Origin: Oopsacas minuta
Taxonomy: Eukaryota; Porifera; Hexactinellida; Lyssacinosida; Leucopsacidae
Assembly (NCBI GenBank): GCA_024704765.1
Contig: JAKMXF010000044.1
Location: 730,057 to 794,056 of the forward strand
DNA: 64,000 bases
Direction of reading: 5' to 3'
Below the pieces are notes generated by a model. That model did no database searches, was not told the origin of the DNA, and worked only from the letters and a program-made list of their open reading frames with translations. The position numbers and the translations under genes are program-made. Of this stretch, positions 20,575-32,145 are shown piece by piece. Numbering within the stretch: position 1 is the first letter of the stretch; the number at the start of each line of letters is the position of its first letter.

Positions 20575-23500
20575 TTATATCTTGAGTCCATCTTTCATAA
20601 AAGCTATAAGCGAGGTATTCATCTGGAGCCTTGATGGAAAACTCCTGACGCCGTGTCTCTCAACAGGGAATATATTCAATTGATAAGGAGCACCTGCCTT
20701 AACTATAGAAGCAATTAGTTTCTCTACATGAGTAAAATGTACATTTTCGTCCATCTGTCCGTGTAGGAAGAATAGCCTCCCAGACTCTTGAGGCAGTCCC
20801 GACACGTAATACTCACAACATCCTTTCTCGTACCCTTCTGGGTTAGAAAATGGTGTTCCCATAAATTTTTCAGTGTAAGCACTTTCATAAATGTTCCAGT
20901 CTTGTACTGTTCCTCCACACACAGCAATACGGAATATGTCAGGTCTCTGTGCGAGACATAGGAAGGACAAATAGCCACCATACGACCAGCCGTGAATAGA
21001 TATCTTACTCATGTCAATGTTCTTAGCAGTTCTATCAATGTACTCAATGGCTTCCACTTGATCAGAAACTTCGATCTAGGATTATGGTAAGTAAATTGAT
21101 AATCAATTCAGAATACAGTATATGTATCCAGTTAGAGTAACGACCATATTCCATTTGGTAATAGATTTTACCAAAAAGTATTCTGTAATTCTATCGAGAA
21201 TCTAAACAATATTACGAAATAATTCCTAATTCCTTACCTGTCCTAGTTTGTGCTGAATCTCTCCTTCAAACTTAAGCCCTCTGTCAGCACTACCTGTATT
21301 GTCTGTGATTAGAACTGAGAATCCCTGATCTCCGTAGATTTGAGTTCTCAACAAACCAGCGCAGAACTTGTTGGTTACGAGGCGGAACATGGGGCCCCCG
21401 TAAACATACACCAGTAGAGGGTATCTACACAATTTGATGAGTCATGAGTGTAAAATATAAATTCTATTAAAGTAGATAGGCTCGCTTTTGTATTTTATAT
21501 TTTAATTAGGGGACTGTATTAGGGATGATCAATGCCATCCTCTTGTACCAAATAATCAGTTAGTTAGAAACTTGATTAAACTCCCAAATACTACGCTAAA
21601 TACCATGATGTTATCCAGGTATATAAGGCGCAATAATCCTGTTCAACCGGATAATATTTGGCGAATAGTTGATATTTCTGTAAGGCTGCTATTTAAGAAT
21701 ACTGATATTCGGTTCGTGTGGCTTCAACCTTGATTGCAGATAAAACATGTATAGGATTCTAGGCGTACGAAAATGATATCATAATGCAAAAGGTATAAGT
21801 ATGGTTTTTAGGCGTATGGCCCCGAGAAGCTGGCTGAAATTAACGAGTAACATCTAGGGCTAAATGGACTTGGTTCGTAATAACTTATCTTGTCGGGATT
21901 CATAACGACTAGGGCTGACTCTAGGGATAGCCCAGAATATTTACCTGATGTAGAGGCTATGCTATAAGTTCTAATAACACAATGGTTGTTGATTGATTTG
22001 AAAAATTTATCATTGTATCAATGGTACAGCCAGTGTACCCAAACTGAGGGGATATAGTTTGGCAGCTATTGGTAGTATGAAATTAGTAATAATTGCTCAC
22101 TTTTTATCAGGTTCTGAATTTCTGGGTACTGAGTGCATACAGTAGATATCTACTCCCTTAGAGTTCTTAAACGTGTGAATCTGAGGGATAGAGAATGTAG
22201 GAGGGTAAGGAGCAGATTTGTGAAGGATTTTAAGAGTAACTAATTCAACTTCAGAGACAGTTGGAGAAGAATTTATTCTACACAATTTGATTTCTGGACA
22301 GGTTGATAAGTTGGAACTAGTTAGTACTGCAAACCTACAAATATTGTATAAGAATAATTATTAATTAATAATAAAATCACATAATTCGTATTCTTAAACA
22401 AAGTGTTATAATAAATTGGACCCTCATTAATTAATATAAATGTGGATTGAAAATTTCAGTAACAAATCAATGCTGTAATTAAAATGAATATCACTCAGAT
22501 AAGAAATACAAGGAGGGTATGGAATACATATTTTAAACAGTCTAATGTAGTAAATACAGCACTAGCTCACCTGCAGCTAGAGTCCATAGCATCACACTCC
22601 GTGAAATAGCCTGACTCAGATAGAACTTTATGTGTCTGATAACTTCCGTAGGAAGATACATGGAGTTGTTGTTCCAGAGGAGTTACCGAGCAGGCCATAT
22701 AATAGACAAGTTTATTCTTATGATCTATCCAAAGATTTTCCTTATCAACAATCCATTTTCCTTTTGTGAGCTGTGTGACCTGACACATAGATGTCAAATC
22801 CTGGAGCATATACACCCCACAGGGAGAGCTCTGCGGCTCTTTAGGGAGAGTAGATGGAACAGTGACATGGTAAAGATGTTGAAAATAAGTTGCAGAAGAA
22901 GCAATAATAAATTCAAAGCAATCTGTTGATGGTAGAATGGAAAAAAGGTCATTTGAGTTAATCCAGTACTCACTCTTCTCTCGGAACAGAAGCTTTAGGT
23001 TAGAATTAGATTCAATAGAAGATGTCTCCCACTCCTCAGCTGTTCTGAAGGAAGAAAGAGGAATTTCAATCAGCTGTAGTTCATCTTGACTCCGATTTAT
23101 CACTTGTACCCAGACTGACTCCCCAGTGGGTACCCATCCTGTGCGTACTAGGTACCCAGGTCCCCCTCCTGGTATCAGCTCCCAGAGAGGGTGGGAGAGT
23201 CTCCGTCTCTTCAGAGATATACTCACAGCTCCTCCGGGACTTTCCTCAGCTAAAGAAAAGTCTGCTACCAGCAAATCACATTTACTGATAGGAGCACCAG
23301 GGATTGGATACCTAAGAATAATTGAGAATAGAATTAATATAAATATGAAGCTCAGCTTTACTAGAGCACAGTTTTCGCCCATATTATATTAGTCGTAAGT
23401 ATAATGCAATATATAATATGAGGGTATGTGTATTTTGTTTTTTGTTATCTTGTTGATAGGAATTTTATTCGATTAATTGATTATGCCTCCTGATTGTGGT

Positions 23501-24701
23501 TATGCGTACATGTGTTTTCTGGCTATTTGCTGTGGACCTGAGCTCTTATATCGCATTTAGTCGTAGTTGACCATTGCGTTTATTGGCGTAGTTGTTTACA
23601 TCATTGTATATTAACAAGCTGACGCCCCCCCTCCCTTCACCTTTTCGACTGTAGATTACCCCAATTTGAATAACATAACTTGATTCATGAAATTATCTGT
23701 AATTTCATTATACATACCACTAATATGGGCGAAACTGTGCCTAGTAAAGCTGAGTTCTCTCTCTATATATATTTTTCTCTTGAAAATATACTCAAACATG
23801 GCTAAATTTGATATAATTTATTGATTATAATCTCACCGTTGCTGTTCAACTGAGCAGTTGATTGGGTTATAGAGAGGTTTTATATTGACTTCATGATCAT
23901 CAATAACTTCATATAGAAGTGAATAGCTCTGTGGTTCTTTTGTTGTCAGGGCAGCTGGTCTCCACCAGAACCCCTCGTACCTATCCATGTCCTCTTGCAC
24001 CAGGAAGGATGCCATACCAGCTGACACCCCAGCAGCCACTTCATCTGGTGGAATACTACTCACTTTAAACTCTTGATTGGTAGATAAGTGGAATAAATGT
24101 AAATTACTATCACGGACGAATGCAATTAATCGAGGACAGCTCGGACATAATTTCGCATTAACAGCATGAGTGAGTGAGAGTTCATTTGTAGAGAGAGAGG
24201 TTCCTGAGATGGATGGAGTTCCTATAATAAGGTTACTGCCTGCTGTCATCAGGAAGATATCATGCTCTATCTCAAAGCTATCTATACCACTAGGCTTAGG
24301 GGATATTCTCTTTCTCTCGAATAATAATTCCTAACAAACAAATTCAAATATACATAATTAGTATAGTATACATACGAAATATAATGTAAACTGAATATAA
24401 CCTGTTCAGGAGTAAGGTCCCTGACTACACTAGCAGCACAGCTAGGATCCAGTATCTGTACAGCTGATACATTATTCATGTCAGTAAAACTCAAATCTAG
24501 CTTTAAAATAGATTCAGGAGCACCGAGGGATGGAGATCCGAAGTAATATAAATTGTTAGCAGAGTCAAATACAAATCCGTTAATAGCAGGAGACACGGGA
24601 GCTAGAGCAGCAAATGTTGACATCAGGGTGTGTCGAATTTGTTTAAAAGGGCTGAACAGAGGATCTGCATCAAGCTCAGAGGATGTGTTGTTATCCGACA
24701 T
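20575..24701 (-). CDS. DPP8/9-like prolyl dipeptidyl peptidase
   Basis: Six exons: 24402-24701, 23837-24330, 22571-23311, 22101-22334, 21238-21424 and 20575-21075. All junctions are in phase, giving 818 residues. The N-terminal beta-propeller has the DPP8/9-like blocks LFERKR, RYEGFWWRP and YPIPGAPISKCD. The C-terminal alpha/beta hydrolase has YPLLVYVYGGP, the nucleophile elbow GWSYGG (Ser about 683), Asp about 761 in HGQMDENVHF and His about 793 in ERHG. This is the S9B serine peptidase fold that removes N-terminal X-Pro dipeptides. There is no membrane anchor or signal peptide, so it should be cytosolic, like DPP8 and DPP9 and unlike DPP4. One gene here corresponds to the two vertebrate paralogues. 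A Transib transposon begins 158 bp upstream of the start codon. Confidence 0.95.
21425..22100 (-). other. DPP8/9-like gene intron 4
   Basis: This 676-bp intron has a GTGAGC donor after the lysine codons and a TGTGTAG acceptor before the YPLLVYVYGG exon. The interior is AT-rich with no gene seen. The 525-bp intron 23312-23836 in the same gene is likewise empty by eye. Confidence 0.7.
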
Positions 24702-24859
24702 AAAACTGTTTTAACTGTATTGAAATGTAAATTTTCATTTAAGAATAATAACATGCCAAACAGATGGAAGAAAATATTAGGACGAAAATTTGTATTACGC
24801 AGCCTCACTTACCAAAAAGCGCGACAATTACTCTTTGGGGACATGATAGTAATACATGC

Positions 24860-27800
24860 CACAGTGGTTTGAATGCAAAGAATAGACAAAAAATAGATTT
24901 CATTTTTAATGGTTTAAACTCGTTCTTGTTTGTTTGAATAATGTTAATTTCAAATTTCACTTCGATCGAATACATATAGCTCTCACAATATGAATTTAAA
25001 GAATCAATCAAAAATAGTTCTATTTGCGGTTTCAGTGATGCTAATATTAGCACCAATTTAAGTTTACTTGAGAGCGTCACAGAATTCTCCGAATCTAATT
25101 TATTTTATTTCCTCAACACAATTCTGTTATGCTAAATCCGATTTCCCATTTTCGTCAGTGTATCTTTACTAATTTGGACTCAAAGTTGATTTGATTAATG
25201 GTACTTTAGAGGTACAGTATTTTTTAAAAAAGAACTTCCAAATGACCGCAAAAAAAACACCACAAAACACCACTTAGAAATTAATTCCAAAATGGCATTA
25301 AAATATCTAGAAAGACATATTAAAATGATACGCCCCGAAACAGTGCGCAACATGAAAAATTTCAGCGAATTCCATTGTCACCTTTTAGTTGCTATGCAAG
25401 TTATATGCTAAATTTATCTACTCGATTGCAGCATTCCAATTACCAATAAATATAATATATAAATACATGATTAATATGACATTAACAAATTGAATTTACT
25501 GATAATCAACCGTTTACTACGCTTTTTTCAATGACTCAAGAACTTTCCCTAACTCTCATCTTGAATTTGCTAAGATTTTGAAAGACAACAACAACAACAA
25601 CTGTATCTCGACGACACTCAGTTTCTTTGAGCAGAACTTTCAAATGGACTTCGAAGAAAGGAAACAATTGGAAGCAACGCTCCTCCGAGTAAGAAGCAGG
25701 ATCAGGAAGGCAAAGAAATCGCTAGATTGCTTAGAGGGAGACTGGTGGCATTGTGGTATATCCATGGAACCAGAGTTGAAGAGGAACCGTTTTTATGATA
25801 CCGTTGAGCTGTCCTCAGATGATGAAGAAGTCATATCCACACTCTCAGCAAACCATAGGAAGAGTATTGACAATCTCACGATGCAACAACAACGCTCACG
25901 ACTCCCAAATGTCTTGGAATCTATCAAAGCACTCTCAATCGTTGAGAATATTTCAGAAATCAAGATAGCTACACTTGCCTTGCAACTACTATCGAACCAA
26001 ACAAAACAGCGAGAAATAGCTAAAGTTTCAAAATCTGTAGTTTATGACAAGTTTTCGGGTCAATTCGGTAAATTGTTGAAGAAAAGAGCTCGATGTTACC
26101 AAGACAGTGTTCCTTGTAGATCTCCTAGAAATTGGCAGGAGGAAATACACACAACTCCGACATCACTTGCTATCTAGCGATATTCGTTTCCCGGCATACT
26201 ATAGGGTAGTAGAAGAAAGAAACAGCATAATTTTACGGTCAGATATTCAGATGTACCCCAATCCTGAAACTCCACTTGGTGTATATATGCCATATGCTCA
26301 TCACGTCCGCCATACTTTTTGCAGGCTTATGTCCACGCTACCGCCACCTCCAGCTCAAGATTTTCCCCTACAATTCCAGATAGCAGACGGATTAGATGGC
26401 TCTGGAAGTCACACTGTATATAATCAATCAAACACGAATACAGATACTAAGTCGTTTATCTTATTCTGTTTCAGAGCTGTAAAGATAATAAACAATAGCG
26501 GTCGCGAACTCTGGAAAAATAACACTCCCAATTCTCCTTTTGCTCAACGTCCGATTTTCCTCCTCGCTGCGAAAGAAACGAAGCTAATATCAAGCGATTT
26601 ATGGACGATCTGATCGATACTGATACTGATCTGATGAGAAGTGAAGGATTTATTCTTGGCCCTGATCAGCAAGTACGAGTCGACATTGTTCGATCAATGC
26701 TTGATGGGAAAATGGCAGGAATTCTATCTGGGGCAGGTGGGGCAAGTTGTCAATTATGCACAGCGACACATAAGGAACTCAGTGATCGTGAGTTGATAAT
26801 ACAGGGATTTCCAATCAACTGGCACATTACTGATGCAATTCAATTTTTCGGTGAATAGAAGACAGCAATTCGTTCTTCTCACTTCCTTCAAACCAACGTT
26901 GTAACATAACGCACGAACCAACCTCAACAATAAACATCCTTCCAGCATCTCCGTTACACTCGTACACTGGCATTTTCAGGTGGTTCAATCTACTAATTTA
27001 TCATTTGAATTGTGGAAAACGTACATGGTCACCAACATCTTTGGCGATAAAAAATTCAATGATATTTGTCAGAAATCTGATTGAAGAGAAGACAGGAATG
27101 AAGATAGATCAGCCGAATGCAAGTGGAGGTACTAGCTCTACTGGTAGTGTAGCTCGTCGAGCATTTTCCTGTGATTCGAAATATATTGAGTGTGTATTGT
27201 CAGTTGTTGAAACAGAACACAAAGAAACACTTTCAAAACTACATACACACTTGCCAGCTATCCTTCGAATAATCAATTCAGACAGGATCATTAACACCGA
27301 GGTCTTTGGTGATCTATGCGCCGATACATATCTCTTGATCGTTGATTCATTACCTTGGGTGAGCATTACCCCAACATTACCAGGGTATTAGCTCACTCAG
27401 AAGAAATTTTGAAAGAGTTCAACCATGGGCGAGGTCTGAAAAGTTTCTCTGAAGAGGGATCCGAGGCATGCAACAAGTTACTAAGAAAGTATAGGGAGAA
27501 TCTTGCAAGGAAGTCTTCATTTGAAGATAATGCAATGGACATTTTCGTGAGACTGGCCTCTGAAAGTGACCCTGTATTGAATCAATTTCGTTCAAGTTTA
27601 GTTTGTGAAAGGTGTGGGGAACACGGCCACACAAAAAGAGCAAAGTGTTGTAGGGATAATACCGAAAATAGATTACTAGATTCTTCCATAGACGAAATTG
27701 TTGATTCACTTATAATTAATTCATAGATTCATTAAAATTTTAAATCTATACACTCTTATCCAAATACTATACAGGGTAATAGTATATATACAGAGTAGGA

Positions 27801-28033
27801 GATTTTTCTTATGAAGTGGAAATCTCTATGAGTTTTATTAAATAATTTTTTAAATGTGACGTCATCATAATATGTGATGACGTCATATCCAGAAATCTAG
27901 AAGCCATAGAAGAAATTTGATTGCCCCATTCGATTCCTCGGATACGATAACCTATTCGCAAATAATACATTGCATATGGCTATCTGGTACTAGAATACCT
28001 ATTCTTTACTAACTCCCATTTTAAACCACTGTG
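24860..28033 (+). mobile_element. Transib (RAG1-superfamily) DNA transposon, decayed
   Basis: The element is bounded by inverted CACAGTGGTTT ends. Left: CACAGTG at 24860-24866. Right: its complement at 28027-28033. The pentamer ACATG flanks both sides (24854-24858 and 28034-28038); one extra C separates the left copy from the end. CACWRTG ends and 5-bp duplications are the Transib/RAG hallmark. Inside is a plus-strand transposase remnant. No RAG2/kelch-like gene is visible on either strand. The insertion split a spacer of only about 340 bp between the GALK1 stop and the DPP8/9 start. Confidence 0.85.
25578..27726 (+). pseudogene. Transib/RAG1-like transposase, frameshifted
   Basis: Consecutive open segments in changing frames (25578-26177, 26107-26613, 26601-26858, 27005-27391, 27355-27726) read as one protein broken by about four frame changes. 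They lie near 26100, near 26590, between 26845 and 26960, and near 27360. Transib blocks appear in order: ADGLDGSGSHTVYNQ with the first catalytic Asp, AQRPIFLLAAKET, MLDGKMAG with the second Asp, SGAGGASCQLCTA with a CxxC, then SPLHSYTGIFRWF, GGTSSTGSVARRAF and SEEGSEACNKLLRKY with the catalytic Glu. The tail has a zinc-knuckle-like CERCGEHGHTKRAKC. The DDE residues survive, but the frame does not. I considered introns, but the breaks lack consistent GT/AG pairs. Confidence 0.85.
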
Positions 28034-28224
28034 ACATGAAAACGGTAGGTTAATGTAGCAGAATGAGATTATAGTGAAATGATTGCATATTCATGCTTTA
28101 GCCAAAGTTAATGATGATGGCGGAGCTGAATAAGTTCCAGAATAACAGTGGCCTATTGTAAATAATGTGAATAAAACGTATGCAATAAGTTAAACTTAAT
28201 CAGGAATATAAACTACAAAAATGA

Positions 28225-29430
28225 TTATTTAGAAATTACACTAAACAGAATACTAGCCCCAGCACTAGGCTTAGTAGAGTAACACTTAGCAGATGGATAA
28301 TGCTTAGTGATGTGATTAATTACATTTTCTAACACCTCTTGCTTCAGGAGGGTCACAGTACAACCTCCAAACCCACCTCCTGTCATCCTGGAACCGAACA
28401 CACCCTCACATTGCATAGCTAGCTCCACCAACTGATCCAGCTCTATACAACTAACTTGATATTGATCCCGTAATGAGGAGTGACTAACTAGCATTAGCTT
28501 ACCGAATAATACATAGTCCTTCTTATCCAGAGCATCAGCTGCCTGAGTAGTGATGTGTATCTCATTCACAACATGAAGAGCTCTTTGATACTCCACGTCA
28601 CTTAATTTGTCTCTACCAGCTTGTAACTCAGCTAATGTGACGTCACGTAGAGACTTCTTCTCTAGCTTAGCAACAGCTGACTCACATTGAGCTCTACGTG
28701 TCCCATACTCAGATCCAGCTAGTGCGTGTTTAACCTGTGTGTCAGTTATCAGCACGACTAGACTAGGGTCATTCAGAGGTACAGCACGAGTATCAAAGGG
28801 TAAGCGACAATTTATAAGTAGTGCATGTGCCTCCTGACCCATCAAACAAATGAACTGATCCATTATACCACAAGGAACCTGTGGATATGTATGCTCAGCT
28901 GCTTGACACAACAGAGCCTGTTGCTTAAGATTCAATATAGCTGGATCATGTATTAGTCCTGGATACAGAGCTAAGAAGAATTGTAGAGTAGCTACCTCCA
29001 GAGAGGCTGAGCTGCTGAGTCCGCCCCCCAGAGGAACGTTAGAATGAACCAATAAATTATAGGCAGGACGTGACTTAACTGTAGAACATTGCTTTGTTAT
29101 CTGGTCTATAACTCCAAGTACGTAGTTATGCCAGAGACCAGGCTTAGAGGGAGGAGGGATAGCAACGGATATGGGGTATTGGAATGTTCTCTCTGAGTCT
29201 GGAATTCGTTGAGACGTTGTGGTCATACTACAGACACTCTGGTCAGAAGAGAGACCCCCCACTATTACAGTATACATGTCAAGAGCCATGGGTAGCACGA
29301 ACCCTTCATTGTAATCAGTGTGTTCTCCTATAAGATTAACACGCCCTGGAGCTCTAACAATAATACTACCCTCATACGAGTAGTGAGAGGAGAAAGCAGT
29401 CTTAGCCTCCTGTACGAGAGTGGACTCCAT
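28225..29430 (-). CDS. GALK1: Galactokinase
   Basis: Single exon, 401 residues (typical galactokinase about 390-400). The family signature APGRVNLIGEHTDYNEGFVL is near residue 28. The ATP-binding GHMP motif is VPLGGGLSSSASLE near residue 130, and the third motif is MTGGGFGGCTVTLL near residue 350. It phosphorylates alpha-D-galactose at C1, the first step of the Leloir pathway, in the cytosol. GALK2 (N-acetylgalactosamine kinase) is the main alternative. The compact length favours GALK1. Its stop lies 192 bp from the Transib right end. Confidence 0.93.
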   Translation of the reverse strand: MESTLVQEAKTAFSSHYSYEGSIIVRAPGRVNLIGEHTDYNEGFVLPMALDMYTVIVGGLSSDQSVCSMTTTSQRIPDSERTFQYPISVAIPPPSKPGLWHNYVLGVIDQITKQCSTVKSRPAYNLLVHSNVPLGGGLSSSASLEVATLQFFLALYPGLIHDPAILNLKQQALLCQAAEHTYPQVPCGIMDQFICLMGQEAHALLINCRLPFDTRAVPLNDPSLVVLITDTQVKHALAGSEYGTRRAQCESAVAKLEKKSLRDVTLAELQAGRDKLSDVEYQRALHVVNEIHITTQAADALDKKDYVLFGKLMLVSHSSLRDQYQVSCIELDQLVELAMQCEGVFGSRMTGGGFGGCTVTLLKQEVLENVINHITKHYPSAKCYSTKPSAGASILFSVISK

Positions 29431-31071
29431 CAGTTAGCTAATTTGCAGTATAAGAGGTGATAATATAACTTTGTAATGGTTATAGTAAACAGAAATTGGT
29501 CTGGTAGGATCAAGGAGAAATCTCATGGATTGTCAGGAAATTGTAACAGATTTGATAGTGTTAAGAAATGGTTGGGAGGCCGGGTTCGCATATATGATTC
29601 TATTCATTAAGATTTATTATATCACCAATATAAAGTAATAATGCCTCTAATTAACAAGTGATATATGTTTAGAATTTTCGGGGTTTCCACGCTGAAATGA
29701 CTCCAATAAGTCTAGTGACCAGCATTTAGGTTAACTGAAGTTCGGCGTGTACAGGATCACCAAAGAGTGTATTTGAAAATGTTTATTTGCCCGATCGATA
29801 TGTGACAAAGTCAAATTTAAACCTATATCTTGGCCTTAAGGATAAATACTTCGGTGCCGTTGCAGGCACCGAAGATTTTCTTCTTTAAGTGCTGGCAACG
29901 GCAAATCTAAAATTCTCAATACAACACCTCAAACCCTGTCTCAAAATGACCAAAACCACATCTAAAGGAGTTATAGTCATTAATCTAATGGACCTACCCA
30001 CACTAACAACTCGAGGCCTTAATCAAAATGCAATAAACCACATCCAACCTACAGCCTGCACTGTAGCCGCTTTCATTATTATAACCATCTGAAAAAAGAT
30101 AATTTCAAACTTTTTGGAAAAAATTGCTCGATTTAAAGAGGTTCCCGGATCTGGCCATATGATCAAACTTAAAGCTAATTAAAAGCTAGTACGTACTTGT
30201 TTCCATAGATCAAATCTCGGAAAATTTCGTTGATCAAAAGAGTCAGAAATTTTAAGTTCACTACTAGGGATCACTAGGGATCAAACTATCTGAAAGGAAA
30301 ATTCATTAATTCAAAAATACACACAAATAAATTACATACACAATTGAAATACTAGACACAAAATACGTAGTAATGCACGCTAAAGAAGCTTATGATATGA
30401 CAAAAATCTACCATGAGGGCCTTTAAAGTTCATTTAATCAATTCAGGATATACTAAGTACAAACATAGTTAGGTTTTGTCGATTTGTCAAAAGTTGGATT
30501 TGGTATAATCAACACTTGTCGGGCTATTTTGTATAAAATCGACATTTCAAAAAGGCAGATTTTTCTCGACGAGTTAACAAATCCACTTAACATACAAACA
30601 TATACATACAGGAATAGGTACAATTCACAAAAAATGCAATCTTCTACCAAATGTATAACTTTACCAATCTTCATGTAAATCGGACTGCTAGATTTCGACA
30701 GACATATAGACGTAACATATCGTCTATAATGTTAATGCATCTCCCTATAGGAGTTGCTTAAATAATAAAGTTTTATCAACTGAATCATATTTCCACACCT
30801 TCAGACTTTTTATACTTCAAATTATTCCGGGAGATTTTCATAATATTTCTTACTCAGTGTCGAGTTTTACTAGTAGTTTACAGGAAGCTTTTGATTAAAT
30901 GTCTAATCTAGGAATAGTATTAGTTGATTACACACACACACGTTAGCACACAAATAGAAAATTAATTACCCGATATTTAGAAACGTATATCATATTATTC
31001 ATATACAGTAGCAGATAGATTTGTAGGAAATAAACTTTAGATTTCAAGCAGAATTCACTTTAAAATTAATG
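29431..31071. other. Intergenic DNA, GALK1 to 7TM gene
   Basis: No gene is supported. A perfect 10-bp stem (CTTCGGTGCC, loop of 6, GGCACCGAAG) lies at 29849-29874. Near 30650-30690 there is a dispersed word CATGTAAATCGGACTGCTAG, which recurs in diverged form at 49798-49820 and looks like part of an unidentified repeat family. Confidence 0.45.
29849..29874. repeat. Perfect 10-bp hairpin
   Basis: CTTCGGTGCC and GGCACCGAAG are exact reverse complements around a 6-nt loop (GTTGCA). The loop side GCCGTTGC also pairs with GGCAACGGC about 30 bp downstream, giving an alternative fold. It is not next to a gene end. The role is unknown. Confidence 0.5.
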
Positions 31072-32145
31072 TTACATATCATCAAGACTAGCTCGGTATT
31101 TTTCCATCAACGGTTTCACTATCCAGTCATTCACATGTTTGTACTTTTTCTTGTAAGATACCAACTTAATTATAATTCCAATGCACACCAGAAGATATAC
31201 GAAGAGCAGTATAATCTCTAATATAGTCAATAAAAACCATTGTATATCACGAGAATAGTGTAGAATGGATCTTAACATTGTGTACACCTCTTCTGATACA
31301 GTAATTGAAGGTAAAATACCATGGGAGATACTGTTGAAATAGCTAGGTTTAAGAGTAATGATGTTGATTGGTGCTTGTAAGAAATATATGAATGAATTAA
31401 TCAGTACTAGTGCACATATGTGCGCTACTGCTACCTGAGAACATAAGAATTGCTGCACTATTATACGTTTCGATTTGTAATCTTGTATTGTACCGTGCCA
31501 GCGTGCTTCTTCTCGCCTTCCTTTCAGTAAAAGGTAGAATTTACGGCAACAATATATGTATGTAAAGAGGTCTACTATGTTTATTGGGAAGAATAACATT
31601 TCTGATAGAAATACTGTACTAGGGAGAGCAGATAATATCAGAAAGATGAAAGATCTGATAGAGATATATATCGTATACCCTATAATCCATTTTCTATAAG
31701 AGCTATTGAGATAAGCTCTTCTCAGGACGATGAACAACAGAGACAGTATTGGAGGTAAAATACTCAGTACTACTCTATCTATATTTCCACATGCAACTAC
31801 CAATATTATCGATGAATCATTATTATAATGTGTTTTGTCATATATCGGATGGTTAAAATGCTTGACAAAGAAAATGTAATTTCCATATATGCCAAGGATT
31901 ATATTGCTGATCAACTCCAATCCACTCAAAATTAAGATGAAATTAAACCCTATAGATTCTATCTTTAAATTGTCTCTGTGCCTTTTCAAATCGATATCTA
32001 TTCCTGCAGATAAGGGAAAATTTCGGATTTCAATAAAATTTTTGTACTTTCGGTAAGAGAAATACACAATAATGAACACCATCAGGAAAAAGTATGACAA
32101 TATTCCAAGAGTAGTGATTCTACCAAACAAATATAATTCATTCAT
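31072..32145 (-). CDS. Seven-helix membrane protein, possible lineage-specific receptor
   Basis: Single exon, 357 residues, very rich in Ile, Leu, Phe and Tyr. Seven hydrophobic stretches can be counted, near residues 7-30, 65-92, 112-140, 155-178, 182-205, 230-256 and 300-328. Basic loops follow several of them (RKYKNF, RRAYLNSSYRKW, KGRREEARW) and the C-terminal tail is charged. The layout resembles a G-protein-coupled receptor, but I see no DRY, NPxxY or other class motif, so the family is not recognised. Two G-gamma genes and a second, broken multi-pass gene (59386-60626) are in the window. A link to them is speculation. Confidence 0.6.
   Translation of the reverse strand: MNELYLFGRITTLGILSYFFLMVFIIVYFSYRKYKNFIEIRNFPLSAGIDIDLKRHRDNLKIESIGFNFILILSGLELISNIILGIYGNYIFFVKHFNHPIYDKTHYNNDSSIILVVACGNIDRVVLSILPPILSLLFIVLRRAYLNSSYRKWIIGYTIYISIRSFIFLILSALPSTVFLSEMLFFPINIVDLFTYIYCCRKFYLLLKGRREEARWHGTIQDYKSKRIIVQQFLCSQVAVAHICALVLINSFIYFLQAPINIITLKPSYFNSISHGILPSITVSEEVYTMLRSILHYSRDIQWFLLTILEIILLFVYLLVCIGIIIKLVSYKKKYKHVNDWIVKPLMEKYRASLDDM

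Noticed and set aside
24805..25080. 91-residue minus-strand frame at the left end of the Transib element, considered as a RAG2-like partner
   Set aside because: It has no kelch-type repeats and is low-complexity Leu/Ile/Phe/Lys sequence.
25578..27726. Reading the Transib transposase as an intact gene with introns
   Set aside because: The frame changes overlap (for example 26107-26177) and lack matching GT/AG pairs, so decay is simpler.
29889..30092. 67-residue plus-strand frame after the hairpin
   Set aside because: No recognisable features and no promoter or splice evidence.
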